From: Salipaludibacillus daqingensis
Lineage (GTDB): Bacteria; Bacillota; Bacilli; Bacillales; Salisediminibacteriaceae
Assembly: GCF_029891575.1 (NCBI RefSeq)
Contig: NZ_JARZHF010000006.1
Location: 1-64,000 of the forward strand
Length of the DNA: 64,000 nucleotides
Direction: 5' to 3'
In this document: in pieces, positions 9,769 through 19,415 of the stretch
Layout: the number at the start of each line of letters is the position of its first letter
How positions within the stretch are numbered: the first letter of the stretch is position 1
The notes under the pieces: generated by a model
The model's database searches: none
What the model saw: only the letters and a program-made list of their open reading frames with translations
Told to the model about the DNA's origin: nothing
Made by a program: the position numbers and the translations under genes

Positions 9769-10185
9769 CTACTGCACATGTTTCAGATGATTGGAAACAT
9801 TACCATGTAAAGCTTCGATTTCTGAAATCAAGCCTTTAAGTTCATCCTCCGTCACTTCTTTGGAGAAAAACACAGATTTCCAACCTTTTAGAGAGAAGTA
9901 AATCAACCTAAATTGATTCAACAATTGATTATTATTTTTCTCAAATAATGCAATTCGGAATGGCTCTAGTGCAAGAGGAATCACTTTGTTTTGCTCTCGG
10001 ATGTGGCAGCTAACGTAATATCCTTTTGAAGTGAGCCACTCATAGATCATTCGTTCATGTTCATTTAAGCGATTTTGTTTCCACTCCTTTACAGAAGTGA
10101 TTCTAGGCCTACTAGATTTAATAGGGATGTGACTAACTAAACCGACAATAACAGCAATGGAGACGACAATGATTAAATCTAACAC
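9769..10185 (-). CDS. Hypothetical membrane-anchored protein
   Basis: I do not recognise this family. The 138-residue product starts with one hydrophobic helix (VLDLIIVVSIAVIVGLV, residues 1-18), followed by a basic linker (KSSRPRITSVKEWKQNR). A mixed alpha/beta cytoplasmic domain follows, with NEHERMIYEWLTSKGYYVSC and several aromatic strands. The start is a GTG at 10185 with AAGGAAG 7 bases upstream. The ATG 16 codons earlier has no ribosome site. It lies between clsB and fadF, transcribed leftward, with its own terminator. Codon use looks like that of its neighbours. Confidence 0.65.
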   Translation of the reverse strand: MLDLIIVVSIAVIVGLVSHIPIKSSRPRITSVKEWKQNRLNEHERMIYEWLTSKGYYVSCHIREQNKVIPLALEPFRIALFEKNNNQLLNQFRLIYFSLKGWKSVFFSKEVTEDELKGLISEIEALHGNVSNHLKHVQ

Positions 10186-10660
10186 GATATTACTTCCTTT
10201 CAAAATGAATGTAGATTTGTTCTTTACTATCATAAAATGACAAGTAGTGAAAATTCACTTTTATGTCATATGACGTCATTACTTTTACAAATATAACCAA
10301 AATGTATTTCGTTAGTTTGTGTAAAAGACAGAAGTAATATCCAATAATCGGAAATTACTTGGTGATTTCGAAGAGAAAATTGTTTTTCGCGACTCAACTA
10401 ATAAAATTGTAATTATTATTGATAAGTACAAATACTAATCTAATACAACTGAGGGTATTTGTAAATGGTTTAAAGTAAATTAATTTAATAAAGTTGTTTT
10501 TTATTTGTTATTTCAACGATTATTAGGAATAGTATCCAAAGTTTGTTCGAACTGTAATAAAGTAGATAAAGAGTAACAATTGAGAAAACTTAATATTAAA
10601 TGATAAAAAATGACAAAGAGAAGGAAAAAACAACTAAAATATTTCTTGAAGAAATATTCA
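10186..10660. other. AT-rich intergenic region with no identified gene
   Basis: Divergent spacer between the hypothetical gene and fadF. It is strongly AT-rich and must contain the leftward promoter, but I can support no particular element other than the fadF operator at its right end. An ATG-led extension of fadF starting at 10600 is rejected. Confidence 0.6.
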
Positions 10661-10697
10661 TGAATGAATACTCATTCATAATTATCTGTGCTATAAT
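10661..10697 (+). promoter_or_regulatory. FadR operator overlapping the fadF promoter
   Basis: TGAATGAATACTCATTCA (10661-10678) fits the B. subtilis FadR consensus TGAATGAMTANTCATTCA as I recall it. A TATAAT (10692-10697) lies 13 bases further, with a weak -35 inside the operator at 17-base spacing. FadR bound here would block RNA polymerase until long-chain acyl-CoA releases it. Confidence 0.85.
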
Positions 10698-10740
10698 AAA
10701 AATCAAATTGAGGTTGATTACATTGAAAGGAGCTGGTTCC

Positions 10741-12846
10741 ATGAACCCGATTGTTATTAATTGGATCATGTTCATTCTTGTAACCGGTTACGCGGTTTAT
10801 TTATTCGCATCTTTAGTGCAAACGAGGATGGAATATATCAAGTTAGGCAAGAAAGCAGAATTCATTATGACCATGAAAGAACGTAAAGAGGCCATGATGA
10901 CGATGGTTTTTGGACAGAAAAAGTTATTGAAGGATAAGAAAAGCGGAATTATTCACGTTATGTTTTTCTATGGATTCCTTCTCGTTCAGTTCAGTGCTAT
11001 TGATGTAATTTGGAAAGGATTGAATCCTGGTGGACATTTACCATTAGGTCCGTTATATCCGTTTTTTACCTTTTTTCAAGAGATTGTTGTATTAATGATC
11101 TTAGTTGCCGTAGTTTGGGCATTCCACCGACGTTACGTGGAAAAGCTTGTACGTCTGAAGCGGAATTTCAAAGCAGGACTTGTTTTAATTTTCATTGGGG
11201 GATTAATGATCTCCAAGTTATTTGCAAAGGGAATGGAAATGATCTGGCTAGACAAATCGACAACGGCTGCTGAGCCGATTGCCTCAGGAATTGCTACTGT
11301 TTTTGCCGGAATCAGTCCAACAGCAGCATCTGTAGGATTCTTCGTCTTTTGGTGGGCGCACTTGTTGTTCCTATTAATCTTCCTTGTATACATTCCTCAG
11401 TCCAAGCACGCGCATTTAATTGCTGGACCGGCGAACGTTTGGGTAGGACCAACGCACAAACGAGGACAATTAGAAGCGATTAATTTCGAAGACGAAGATG
11501 CTGAGAAGTTTGGAAAAAATCAAATTGAAGATTTTGATCAAAAACAATTACTAGATTTATATGCTTGTGTGGAATGTGGTCGCTGTACAAATATGTGTCC
11601 GGCAACAGGAACAGGGAAAATGCTGTCTCCAATGGACCTTATTTTAAAAATGCGAGACCACTTAACCGATAAAGGGGCGGCAGTTACGTCAAGAAACCCT
11701 TGGATGCCAAGTTTTGCATTCAGTCATACGAAAGGAAACCAGCTCGCAGCAACAGGAACAGAAGAAGCAGCAGCTGCGCTGGATTTCAACCCTTACGATG
11801 TTAATTTAATTGGGGACGTCATCACAGAAGAAGAAATTTGGGCTTGTACGACATGCCGTAACTGTGAAGACCAATGTCCTGTTATGAATGAACACGTAGA
11901 TAAAATCATCGACATGCGTCGTTACCTCGTATTAACAGAAGGTAAAATGAATCCAGATTCTCAACGAACGATTCAAAATATCGAAAAGCAAGGTAACCCA
12001 TGGGGGATTAACAGAAAAGAGCGTGAAAATTGGCGTGATGGACGGGACGATATCGACGTTCCAACAGTGAAAGAATTGAAGAAGAGTGGAGAAGAATTTG
12101 AATACTTATTCTTCGTTGGATCCATGGGCTCTTATGATAAGCGTAGTCAAAAGGTCGCTCAATCGTTTGCAAAAATCATGAACGAAGCGGGAATAAAATT
12201 TGCGATTCTAGGAAACAAGGAAAAGAACTCCGGTGATACGCCACGTAGAATCGGAAACGAATTCCTATTCCAAGAGTTAGCAACGGCAAATGTGCAAGAA
12301 TTTGAGAAAAACGGTGTGAAGAAAATCGTCACGATGGACCCTCACATTTACAACTCATTCAAAAATGAATACCAAGACTTTGGACTTGAAGCGGAAGTAT
12401 TCCACCATTCGGAGCTGTTGTTCCAATGGATCCAAGAAGGTCGAATTAAACCAACACATGAAGTGAACGAGCAAATCGTTTATCATGATTCTTGTTACCT
12501 TGGCCGATACAACGATGTATACGATCCACCACGTGAAATTTTAAAAGCGATTCCAGGAATCGAATTAGTTGAAATGGAACGTAACCGTGAAAATGGCATG
12601 TGCTGTGGCGCAGGTGGCGGAATGATGTGGACAGAAGAAGATACAGGAACACGGGTCAATGAAGCTCGCACAGAGCAAGCATTAGAGACGAAATCAAGCG
12701 TCATTGGTAGTGCGTGTCCATATTGTCTCACGATGTTAAGTGATGGAACAAAAGCGAAAGAAGTAGAAGAAGATGTAAAAACGATGGATATCGTAGAAAT
12801 TTTAGAAAAATCGATTGTCAAAAAAGAAGAGGCTGTTAGCGTCTAA
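10741..12846 (+). CDS. fadF: Membrane iron-sulfur oxidoreductase of fatty-acid oxidation (FadF/YwjF)
   Basis: Membrane-bound electron carrier thought to pass electrons from acyl-CoA dehydrogenases and electron-transfer flavoprotein to the quinone pool. The protein is 701 residues. About five or six N-terminal helices resemble the nitrate reductase gamma/heterodisulfide reductase membrane subunit. Two 4Fe-4S motifs follow (CVECGRCTNMCP near 275-286, CTTCRNCEDQCP near 368-379), then two cysteine-rich CCG-type domains with CCGAGGG near 621. AAAGGAG lies just before the ATG at 10741. A FadR operator controls the promoter, and beta-oxidation genes follow. Confidence 0.93.
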   Translation: MNPIVINWIMFILVTGYAVYLFASLVQTRMEYIKLGKKAEFIMTMKERKEAMMTMVFGQKKLLKDKKSGIIHVMFFYGFLLVQFSAIDVIWKGLNPGGHLPLGPLYPFFTFFQEIVVLMILVAVVWAFHRRYVEKLVRLKRNFKAGLVLIFIGGLMISKLFAKGMEMIWLDKSTTAAEPIASGIATVFAGISPTAASVGFFVFWWAHLLFLLIFLVYIPQSKHAHLIAGPANVWVGPTHKRGQLEAINFEDEDAEKFGKNQIEDFDQKQLLDLYACVECGRCTNMCPATGTGKMLSPMDLILKMRDHLTDKGAAVTSRNPWMPSFAFSHTKGNQLAATGTEEAAAALDFNPYDVNLIGDVITEEEIWACTTCRNCEDQCPVMNEHVDKIIDMRRYLVLTEGKMNPDSQRTIQNIEKQGNPWGINRKERENWRDGRDDIDVPTVKELKKSGEEFEYLFFVGSMGSYDKRSQKVAQSFAKIMNEAGIKFAILGNKEKNSGDTPRRIGNEFLFQELATANVQEFEKNGVKKIVTMDPHIYNSFKNEYQDFGLEAEVFHHSELLFQWIQEGRIKPTHEVNEQIVYHDSCYLGRYNDVYDPPREILKAIPGIELVEMERNRENGMCCGAGGGMMWTEEDTGTRVNEARTEQALETKSSVIGSACPYCLTMLSDGTKAKEVEEDVKTMDIVEILEKSIVKKEEAVSV

Positions 12847-12877
12847 AAGAGGATATGTGCGTTAATATTTTTCAAAA

Positions 12878-12917
12878 GATTCGGGTGTCTCTATGGATTA
12901 TGCGAGACATCCGAATC
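12878..12917 (+). terminator. Terminator-like hairpin after fadF
   Basis: A 14-bp stem GATTCGGGTGTCTC/GAGACATCCGAATC (one G-T pair) with a 12-base loop, followed by GTTATGTTTTAC. The U-tract is weak, so it may act as a partial terminator between fadF and the thiolase gene. Confidence 0.65.
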
Positions 12918-12944
12918 GTTATGTTTTACAATAGGAGTACAGTT

Positions 12945-12965
12945 AAAATGAAAGCGCTTCATTTT
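12945..12965 (+). promoter_or_regulatory. Palindromic operator, cre-like or TetR site
   Basis: AAAATGAA, five bases AGCGC, then TTCATTTT: 8-bp arms in perfect symmetry, 104 bases before the thiolase start. The core ATGAAAGCGCTTCAT is one base off the loose CcpA cre consensus. The symmetry would equally suit the TetR regulator encoded downstream. Which protein binds is inference. Confidence 0.5.
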
Positions 12966-13068
12966 ATTTACTTTAATACCGAGTGAGCGTTCGATCACAA
13001 AGCGTTGAGAAGCGTACATTTGCACTTTGTCGACACTCACTTGAGTCATAAAAAGGGGGAAACAGTGT

Positions 13069-14247
13069 ATGAGTAAGACGGTCATTGTCAGTGGAGCAAG
13101 AACACCTGTTGGAAAATTAGGAGGTGGACTTTCCAGCTTTACAGCATCTCAATTAGGCGGGAAAGCTATCAAAGGGGCGCTTGATCGAGCAGGACTAGAA
13201 GGAAAAGATATTGGTCATGTTATTTTTGGGTCCGTTCTCCAAGGAGGACAAGGGCAATTGCCATCACGACAAGCCATGCACGAAGCCGGAATCCCGTGGG
13301 AAACAGAGACAGAAACGATTAACAAAGTATGTGCTTCAGGAATGAGAAGTGTCACATTAGCTGACATTCTCATCCGTGCGAACGAACAAGATACGATCGT
13401 TGCAGGAGGCATGGAGTCAATGAGCCAAGCTCCATTTTTCGTCAAAGGAGCTCGGTTTGGCTTTAAAATGGGCGAGCAAAAGTTTCATGACATGATGGTT
13501 CATGATGGCTTGACGTGCACATTTACAGGTGTGCACATGGGGAACTACGGAAACAACGTTGCAAAAGAACATAACCTTTCACGAGAAGCACAAGATGAGT
13601 GGTCGTACCGCAGCCACCAAAAGGCAGGGGAAGCGATAGAATCAGGCAAGTTTGCCGAAGAGATTGTTCCGGTCGAAGTGCCACAGCGAAAAGGCGACGC
13701 CCTCGTCGTGGAACATGATGAATCTCCGAGAAAAGATACAACGGTAGAGCGTTTGGCGAAACTACGCCCAGTATTTGGATCAGACGGGACGATTACCGCT
13801 GGAAACGCACCTGGTGTAAATGACGGAGCGGCAGCTGTTGTTTTAATGTCCGAAGATAAAGCGCAAGAACGAGGAATCGAACCTCTAGCAACGATCCTAG
13901 CCCATACACAACTTGCTGTGGAACCAGAAAACTTCCCGAAAACGCCAGGACTTGTTATTAATAAGCTGTTAGAAAAAACGGGCAAGTCAGTGGAAGATAT
14001 AGACTTATTTGAAGTAAACGAAGCATTTGCTGCTGTTTCATTAGCAAGTGGCCAAATCGCAGACTTAGATCCTGACAAGCTAAATGTCAATGGAGGAGCT
14101 GTAGCTCTTGGTCATCCGATCGGTGCTAGTGGTACGAGAATCATCTTGACATTAGCTTATGAATTGAAACGCCGCGGAGGCGGAATTGGGATTGCTGCGA
14201 TTTGTAGCGGTGGCGGTCAAGGCGATGCGATCATGATTGAAGTGTAA
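13069..14247 (+). CDS. Acetyl-CoA C-acetyltransferase (thiolase)
   Basis: Thiolase that cleaves acetoacetyl-CoA or 3-ketoacyl-CoA, or condenses acetyl-CoA in reverse. It is 392 residues. The acylated Cys is C88 in NKVCASGM, the catalytic His lies in GGAVALGHPIGASG near 348 and the second Cys in AICSGGGQG near 379. A GGGGG ribosome site precedes the ATG. It heads a run with hydroxybutyryl-CoA dehydrogenase, two acyl-CoA dehydrogenases, MeaB and IcmF. This points to fatty-acid and branched-chain acyl-CoA breakdown; the set resembles the mmg cluster of B. subtilis. No enoyl-CoA hydratase is encoded here. Confidence 0.95.
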   Translation: MSKTVIVSGARTPVGKLGGGLSSFTASQLGGKAIKGALDRAGLEGKDIGHVIFGSVLQGGQGQLPSRQAMHEAGIPWETETETINKVCASGMRSVTLADILIRANEQDTIVAGGMESMSQAPFFVKGARFGFKMGEQKFHDMMVHDGLTCTFTGVHMGNYGNNVAKEHNLSREAQDEWSYRSHQKAGEAIESGKFAEEIVPVEVPQRKGDALVVEHDESPRKDTTVERLAKLRPVFGSDGTITAGNAPGVNDGAAAVVLMSEDKAQERGIEPLATILAHTQLAVEPENFPKTPGLVINKLLEKTGKSVEDIDLFEVNEAFAAVSLASGQIADLDPDKLNVNGGAVALGHPIGASGTRIILTLAYELKRRGGGIGIAAICSGGGQGDAIMIEV

Positions 14248-14264
14248 TTTTGGGAGAAAATGTG

Positions 14265-14361
14265 TTGGGCGCGCGCAATGACGCTTATTGCGCGCGCCCA
14301 ACCCAGAAATACGCGCGCCCACATGGGATTATCGCGCGCAGTCCTAGTAATTCCGCGCGGC
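14265..14361. repeat. GC-rich hairpin and 22-bp CGCGCGC series
   Basis: A perfect 15-bp stem TTGGGCGCGCGCAAT/ATTGCGCGCGCCCAA with a 7-base loop (14265-14301) is followed by further CGCGCG(C) blocks at about 14310, 14332 and 14353, that is every 22 bases. The block sits between the thiolase and hbd genes, and its base composition is far above its surroundings. It has no clear U-tract on the plus strand. Confidence 0.8.
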
Positions 14362-14418
14362 AAAACCACCGAATTGAAATAAAGGAACGAGTTAGCGATA
14401 AAGGAGAGTGAAAACGAG

Positions 14419-15273
14419 ATGAAAATCCAACGAGTTATGGTCATCGGCGCAGGACAAATGGGAGCAGGTATCGCCCAAGTATGCGCCATGAACGGCTATG
14501 ACGTAACATTACATGATTTAAAAGAAGAATACGTAGAAAAAGGCATAAAAGGCATCCAAAAACAACTCCAACGCCAAGTGGACAAAGAGCGAATCTCCGA
14601 GTCAGACATGGACCGATTTTTGCGACAAATTCACGTTTCCACAAAGATCAGTAACGCAGAAAATCAAGACATCATCATTGAAGCAGCAGTGGAAAACATG
14701 GACATTAAAAAAACGATCTTTGCTCAATTAGACGAATTCGCGCCAGATCACGCGATTCTTGCAACAAACACGTCATCCCTTCCGATCACGGAAGTCGCCG
14801 CTGAAACGAAACGACCAGAAAAAGTAATTGGCATGCATTTTATGAATCCTGTTCCAGTAATGAAACTCGTCGAAGTCATTCGTGGTTTAGCCACATCCGA
14901 TGAGACGTTCGAGCAAGTGAAGGAAATGGCCGAATCGTTGAAAAAAACAGCAGTCGAAGTGAACGATTTCCCAGGTTTTGTCGCAAATAGAATCTTAATG
15001 CCTATGATCAACGAAGCGATATACACGGTTTTTGAAGGAGTTGCCACAGCAGAAGACGTGGATGAAGTGATGAAGTTAGGCATGAATCACCCAATGGGGC
15101 CGTTGACGTTGGCTGATTTCATCGGACTCGATACGTGTTTGTACATTATGGAAACGCTCCACGAAGGATTCGGAGATGATAAATACAGACCGTGTCCACT
15201 CTTGAGAAAATACGTCAAGGCTGGTTGGCTCGGCAAAAAAGCAGGACGAGGTTTTTACAACTATAGCACTTAA
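14419..15273 (+). CDS. 3-hydroxybutyryl-CoA dehydrogenase
   Basis: NAD(P)-dependent oxidation of 3-hydroxyacyl-CoA to 3-ketoacyl-CoA, the substrate of the thiolase encoded just upstream. The protein is 284 residues. The N-terminal Rossmann motif is GAGQMGAGIAQ (about 8-18), followed by ATNTSSLPI and the MHFMNPVPVMKLVEV catalytic segment. The C-terminal helical domain has GFVANRILMPMINEA and NHPMGPLTLADFIGLD. AAAGGAGAG lies just before the ATG. The length matches the short MmgB/PaaH-type enzymes. Confidence 0.95.
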   Translation: MKIQRVMVIGAGQMGAGIAQVCAMNGYDVTLHDLKEEYVEKGIKGIQKQLQRQVDKERISESDMDRFLRQIHVSTKISNAENQDIIIEAAVENMDIKKTIFAQLDEFAPDHAILATNTSSLPITEVAAETKRPEKVIGMHFMNPVPVMKLVEVIRGLATSDETFEQVKEMAESLKKTAVEVNDFPGFVANRILMPMINEAIYTVFEGVATAEDVDEVMKLGMNHPMGPLTLADFIGLDTCLYIMETLHEGFGDDKYRPCPLLRKYVKAGWLGKKAGRGFYNYST

Positions 15274-15291
15274 AGAGGTAGGTGGGCATCA

Positions 15292-16434
15292 ATGAATCTC
15301 AACTGGACAGACGAACAACAAATGATGAAGCAGATGGTTCACAAATTTGCCGAGGAGAAAGTGGCCAAAGCAGCAGAGCATATGGAAGAAACGGATGAAT
15401 TCCCGCGTCACATCGTCAAAGAAATGGGGGAGCTTGGACTGATGGGCATCCCCATTCCAGAAAAATACGGCGGCTCGGAAATGGACTACACGTCATACAT
15501 TCTTGCCATTCAAGAAATATCACGAGTGAGTGCAGCGGTCGGGGTTATTTTATCGGTACACACTTCCGTTGGTACAAATCCTATTTTATATTTCGGGACG
15601 GAAGAACAGAAACAGAAGTACATTCCAAAGTTAGCATCAGGCGAGTACCTTGGCGCTTTTGCACTATCAGAACCAAGTGCTGGAAGTGACGCTGCTAGCA
15701 TGCGAACAACGGCCAAACTCGATGGTGACAGCTATGTGCTAAATGGATCGAAAGCATGGATTACGAGCGGAGGCGAGGCAGATACGTACATTGTTTTTGC
15801 CAAGACAGACCCTGCTGCCGGAAAAAAAGGCGTTAGCGCATTTATCGTTGAAAAAGATATACCTGGATTTTCTGTTGGTCCGAAAGAGAGAAAAATGGGA
15901 CTCCATGGATCAAACACAACGCCACTTTCTTTTGAAGACTGCCGTGTACCTAAAGAAAACTTGTTAGGGAAAGAAGGCGAAGGATTTAAAATTGCCATGT
16001 CCAATTTAAATACGGGACGAATCGGTATCGCCGCACAGTCACTTGGGATTTGCCAAGGGGCACTGGAAGCAGCAACAGCTTATGCAAAAGAGCGAAAGCA
16101 GTTCGGCAAGCCGATTGGTGAGATGCAAGGAGTGGCCTTTAAACTTGCAGAAATGGCGACAACGTTTGAAGCGGCAAAACTATTAACCTATCAAGCGGCG
16201 GATCTCGTGTCCCGCGGATTACCAGCAGGGAACCAAGCAGCAATGGCGAAAATGTTTGCATCAGACTCGGCCATGAATATTACAACAGAAGCGATCCAAG
16301 TGTTCGGTGGCTATGGGTACACAAAAGATTATCCAGTAGAGCGGTTTTTCCGCGACGCCAAAGTCACACAAATTTATGAAGGAACAAATGAAATCCAACG
16401 AGTAGTCATTAGCAACAAACTGTTAAGAGATTAA
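15292..16434 (+). CDS. Acyl-CoA dehydrogenase, short/branched-chain type (copy 1)
   Basis: FAD enzyme that inserts the alpha-beta double bond in acyl-CoA and passes electrons to electron-transfer flavoprotein. The protein is 380 residues. It has the [12 protein letters not shown] flavin-binding segment, the [11 protein letters not shown] region, RKQFGKPI and [25 protein letters not shown]. The catalytic base Glu363 is in YEGTNEIQR, the position used by short- and medium-chain enzymes. It starts 18 bases after hbd with AGAGGTAGG upstream. It resembles the tandem gene 16495-17637, so the pair arose by duplication. Chain-length preference cannot be read from sequence. Confidence 0.93.
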   Translation: MNLNWTDEQQMMKQMVHKFAEEKVAKAAEHMEETDEFPRHIVKEMGELGLMGIPIPEKYGGSEMDYTSYILAIQEISRVSAAVGVILSVHTSVGTNPILYFGTEEQKQKYIPKLASGEYLGAFALSEPSAGSDAASMRTTAKLDGDSYVLNGSKAWITSGGEADTYIVFAKTDPAAGKKGVSAFIVEKDIPGFSVGPKERKMGLHGSNTTPLSFEDCRVPKENLLGKEGEGFKIAMSNLNTGRIGIAAQSLGICQGALEAATAYAKERKQFGKPIGEMQGVAFKLAEMATTFEAAKLLTYQAADLVSRGLPAGNQAAMAKMFASDSAMNITTEAIQVFGGYGYTKDYPVERFFRDAKVTQIYEGTNEIQRVVISNKLLRD

Positions 16435-16494
16435 AGTCCAGAGGGACGTTTTCAGCATATCTAAGAAAACAGTTATAAAAAGGGGGAAATAAAA

Positions 16495-17637
16495 GTGAAT
16501 TTTCAACTATCAGACGAACAAGAAATGATTCGTAAAATGGTTCGTGATTTTGCCAAAAATGAAGTAGAACCAACAGCAGCAGAAAGAGATGAGGAAGAAC
16601 GGTTCGACCGAGCAATCTTCGACCAAATGGGAGAGCTAGGACTTACCGGCATTCCGTGGCCAGAAGAGTACGGTGGAATTGGCGCAGACTACTTAAGCTA
16701 CGTCATTGCAGTCGAAGAACTATCTCGTGTTTGTGGCTCAACTGGAGTGATGCTTTCCGCACACTTATCCTTAGCAGGGTGGCCAATTTACAAATTCGGT
16801 ACAGAAGACCAGAAGCAGAAATTTTTACGACCGATGGCAGAAGGGAAGAAACTAGGTGCTTACGGATTAACAGAACCGAGTGCTGGAAGTGACGCTGCCA
16901 ATATGAAGTCAACTGCTAAAAGAGACGGCGACGACTATATTCTTAATGGATCCAAGATTTTTATTACAAACGGTGGAGAAGCCGATACGTACGTGGTTTT
17001 TGCCTTAACAGACGCTGACTTAAGACACAAAGGCTGTACGGCATTTATTTTAGAAAAAGGCATGGAAGGTTTCACGATGGGGAAAAAAGAGAAAAAGCTC
17101 GGCATTCGCTCATCGCCAACACTCGAAATTATCTTTGATAACGTTCGCGTACCTGCAGCAAACCGACTAGGAAAAGAAGGAGAAGGGTTTAAAATCGCGA
17201 TGATGACGTTGGACGGTGGCCGAAATGGTATCGCCGCTCAAGCTGTTGGGATTGCCCAAGGAGCTCTTGACGCTGCGGTGGACTATGCGAAAGAACGAAA
17301 ACAGTTCGGCAAGCCAATTGGCGCGCAGCAAGGAATCGGGTTTAAAATCGCTGAAATGGCAACAAAAGTAGAAGCGTCTCGCCTTTTAACGTATCAAGCG
17401 GCTTGGAAAGAGTCTGAAAACCTTCCTTACGGGAAAGAATCGGCCATGTCGAAACTATTTGCTGGAGATTCAGCGATGGAAGTGACAACAGAAGCAGTGC
17501 AAGTATTTGGTGGTTACGGATATACGAAAGATTATCCGGTGGAACGCTACATGCGCGATGCAAAAATTACGCAAATTTATGAAGGCACAAACGAAGTACA
17601 ACGTCTTGTTATTGCAAAAATGCTATTAAAAGACTGA
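16495..17637 (+). CDS. Acyl-CoA dehydrogenase, short/branched-chain type (copy 2)
   Basis: Second FAD acyl-CoA dehydrogenase of exactly the same length (380 residues) and architecture as the preceding gene, with the catalytic Glu363 in YEGTNEVQR and [14 protein letters not shown]. It differs at many substrate-pocket positions, so it probably handles a different acyl group, for example isobutyryl- or isovaleryl-CoA. The start is GTG at 16495, with AAAAAGGGGG upstream at good spacing. Two stop codons stand in tandem (TGA TGA). A 126-base gap separates it from meaB. Confidence 0.93.
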   Translation: MNFQLSDEQEMIRKMVRDFAKNEVEPTAAERDEEERFDRAIFDQMGELGLTGIPWPEEYGGIGADYLSYVIAVEELSRVCGSTGVMLSAHLSLAGWPIYKFGTEDQKQKFLRPMAEGKKLGAYGLTEPSAGSDAANMKSTAKRDGDDYILNGSKIFITNGGEADTYVVFALTDADLRHKGCTAFILEKGMEGFTMGKKEKKLGIRSSPTLEIIFDNVRVPAANRLGKEGEGFKIAMMTLDGGRNGIAAQAVGIAQGALDAAVDYAKERKQFGKPIGAQQGIGFKIAEMATKVEASRLLTYQAAWKESENLPYGKESAMSKLFAGDSAMEVTTEAVQVFGGYGYTKDYPVERYMRDAKITQIYEGTNEVQRLVIAKMLLKD

Positions 17638-17763
17638 TGATGGTATACTAACGAAACGGAAAGAAATAGGCTGTTTCTGCAGAGAAAGAGACACAAGCTC
17701 TTCCAGTATGACATCCATCAACCGAATGGATAACCTAAAATCAAGGTAAGGAGGCGACACGCG

Positions 17764-18726
17764 ATGGAGATACCAAAGATTGATCCAATTTTAAACGGCA
17801 ATCAACGAGCATTAGCAAAAGCGATCTCCATCGTGGAGGATCGCAAACCGGAACATCGCGAATTAATGAAACAACTTTATGCTTACACAGGGAATTCGCA
17901 CATTATTGGTATCACCGGATCACCAGGAGGCGGGAAAAGCTCTCTCGTTAATGGACTTGTTCGCGAATGGCGACGTAAAGGGGACACGGTTGCTATTGTA
18001 GCCATTGATCCGACAAGCCCATTTTCCGGAGGGGCACTGCTCGGTGATCGTATCCGTATGCGAGACCATGAAGAAGACGATGGTGTATTTATTCGCAGCA
18101 TGGGGACAAGAGGAAGTCTTGGAGGGTTATCAGAAGCTTGCCAAGATACTGTGAGACTAATGGAAGCAGCAAAGTTTGATCGGATTATTATTGAAACCGT
18201 AGGTGTTGGCCAGTCAGAATTAGACATTATGAAAACAGCCGATACGATCGCACTCGTCCTTTACCCATCAGGTGGAGATATGATTCAAGCGTTCAAAGCT
18301 GGGATTATGGAAATTGCTGATTTATTTATCATTAACAAAGCAGATCTTCCAGGAGTGGAACAACTGAAAGGGGAGCTGGAAGATTTGCTTCATATTACCC
18401 ATATTCCAGGAAATTGGGAGCCGCCAATTTTAGCAACGATCTCGACCGAAAAAAAAGGGATAAAGGAAGTGACGGAAGCTTTGGAAAATCACCATGATCA
18501 CCTTCTATCATCGGAAGAGAAAACTGAACGACGACTCAGTCAGAAAGAGGTCGAAATCGAACGCCGTTTAGTAGAACGCCTGAAAACAGATTTCGCACCG
18601 CTTATTCAACAAGAGCTTAAAGAAACCGAAGGACAAACACCAGAACAAGCTGAGCAAAGGGATCCATATGAATCAGCGGAAAAAATTTATAAACGATGGA
18701 TGAAACGAATCACTGCTAAGGAATAG
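17764..18726 (+). CDS. meaB: MeaB-type G-protein chaperone of a B12-dependent mutase
   Basis: GTPase of the MeaB/ArgK family that loads and protects adenosylcobalamin on acyl-CoA mutases. The protein is 320 residues. The P-loop GSPGGGKSS lies at about 52-60. The [18 protein letters not shown] switch, ETVGVGQSE and the NKAD base-recognition motif follow, and a C-terminal helical dimerisation arm ends the chain. AAGGAGG precedes the ATG. It lies two genes before icmF, which already contains its own fused G domain, so this stand-alone copy is apparently redundant or serves another mutase. Confidence 0.92.
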   Translation: MEIPKIDPILNGNQRALAKAISIVEDRKPEHRELMKQLYAYTGNSHIIGITGSPGGGKSSLVNGLVREWRRKGDTVAIVAIDPTSPFSGGALLGDRIRMRDHEEDDGVFIRSMGTRGSLGGLSEACQDTVRLMEAAKFDRIIIETVGVGQSELDIMKTADTIALVLYPSGGDMIQAFKAGIMEIADLFIINKADLPGVEQLKGELEDLLHITHIPGNWEPPILATISTEKKGIKEVTEALENHHDHLLSSEEKTERRLSQKEVEIERRLVERLKTDFAPLIQQELKETEGQTPEQAEQRDPYESAEKIYKRWMKRITAKE

Positions 18727-18743
18727 AGAGGAGAGTGATTTTT

Positions 18744-19415
18744 TTGCAGAAGAAAAACGTGCCTTCTTTAGTGAAAGACCAAAAATTAATTAAAAAACGC
18801 CGGAGCCAAATTGTTAAAGCAGCCGTTACCCTTTTTAATCAAAAAGGGTATCACAAAGCCACAACACGTGAAGTGGCTCAAGCTTCAGGTTTCAGCATTG
18901 GAACGTTGTACGAATATATTGGTTCAAAAGAAGACATCTTGTACCTCGTTTGTGATGCCGTTTACGATGAAGTCGTCGAAAAGTGGGAAAAATTAATGGA
19001 CGGAGAACTGCAAGGGTTGGATAGGCTTCATCAAGTCATTGAAGCTTATTTCCGAGTCATTGATAGTTTGCAAGATGAAGTTCTTGTGATGTATCAAGAG
19101 TCTAAGTCGCTGTCAGACGAAGCGCTCTCCTACGTTTTAGAAAAAGAATTAAAAATGAAAGCGATGTTTGAGAAAGAACTAAGAGTTGCTAAAAGTGAGG
19201 ATATCGTCCATTTAGACGAGTCAGAATTTTCGCTCGCTTGTCATAATATATTAGTCGCTGGCCATATGTGGACATTCCGTCGCTGGGCGATCCAACGAGA
19301 CTACGATATTGATTCTTACTGCAAATGGCAAATTCATCAGCTTCTGCAAAGCTTTGGTGTGAAATTACCTAAACCAGGAGCTACGATCGAACGAGAAACA
19401 GGAGGGACGGTATGA
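18744..19415 (+). CDS. TetR/AcrR family transcriptional regulator
   Basis: DNA-binding repressor with a helix-turn-helix ([45 protein letters not shown] split over residues 18-62) and an all-helical ligand domain, probably sensing an acyl-CoA. With the TTG at 18744 the protein is 223 residues, with GAGAGGAG 10 bases upstream. A GTG at 18735 in the same frame overlaps the ribosome site. The stop overlaps the icmF start by 4 bases (ATGA), so it is co-transcribed with meaB and icmF. It may bind the palindrome at 12945 or the FadR-type site at 10661, but this is inference. Confidence 0.88.
   Translation: MQKKNVPSLVKDQKLIKKRRSQIVKAAVTLFNQKGYHKATTREVAQASGFSIGTLYEYIGSKEDILYLVCDAVYDEVVEKWEKLMDGELQGLDRLHQVIEAYFRVIDSLQDEVLVMYQESKSLSDEALSYVLEKELKMKAMFEKELRVAKSEDIVHLDESEFSLACHNILVAGHMWTFRRWAIQRDYDIDSYCKWQIHQLLQSFGVKLPKPGATIERETGGTV

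Noticed and set aside
10600-10740. N-terminal extension of FadF from ATG 10600
   Set aside because: It would cover the FadR operator and promoter, is Lys-rich and unlike the family; the ATG at 10741 has a strong ribosome site.
13545-14090. Antisense frame of 181 codons over the thiolase gene
   Set aside because: Shadow of a well-supported gene; low-complexity Ser-rich translation and no ribosome site.
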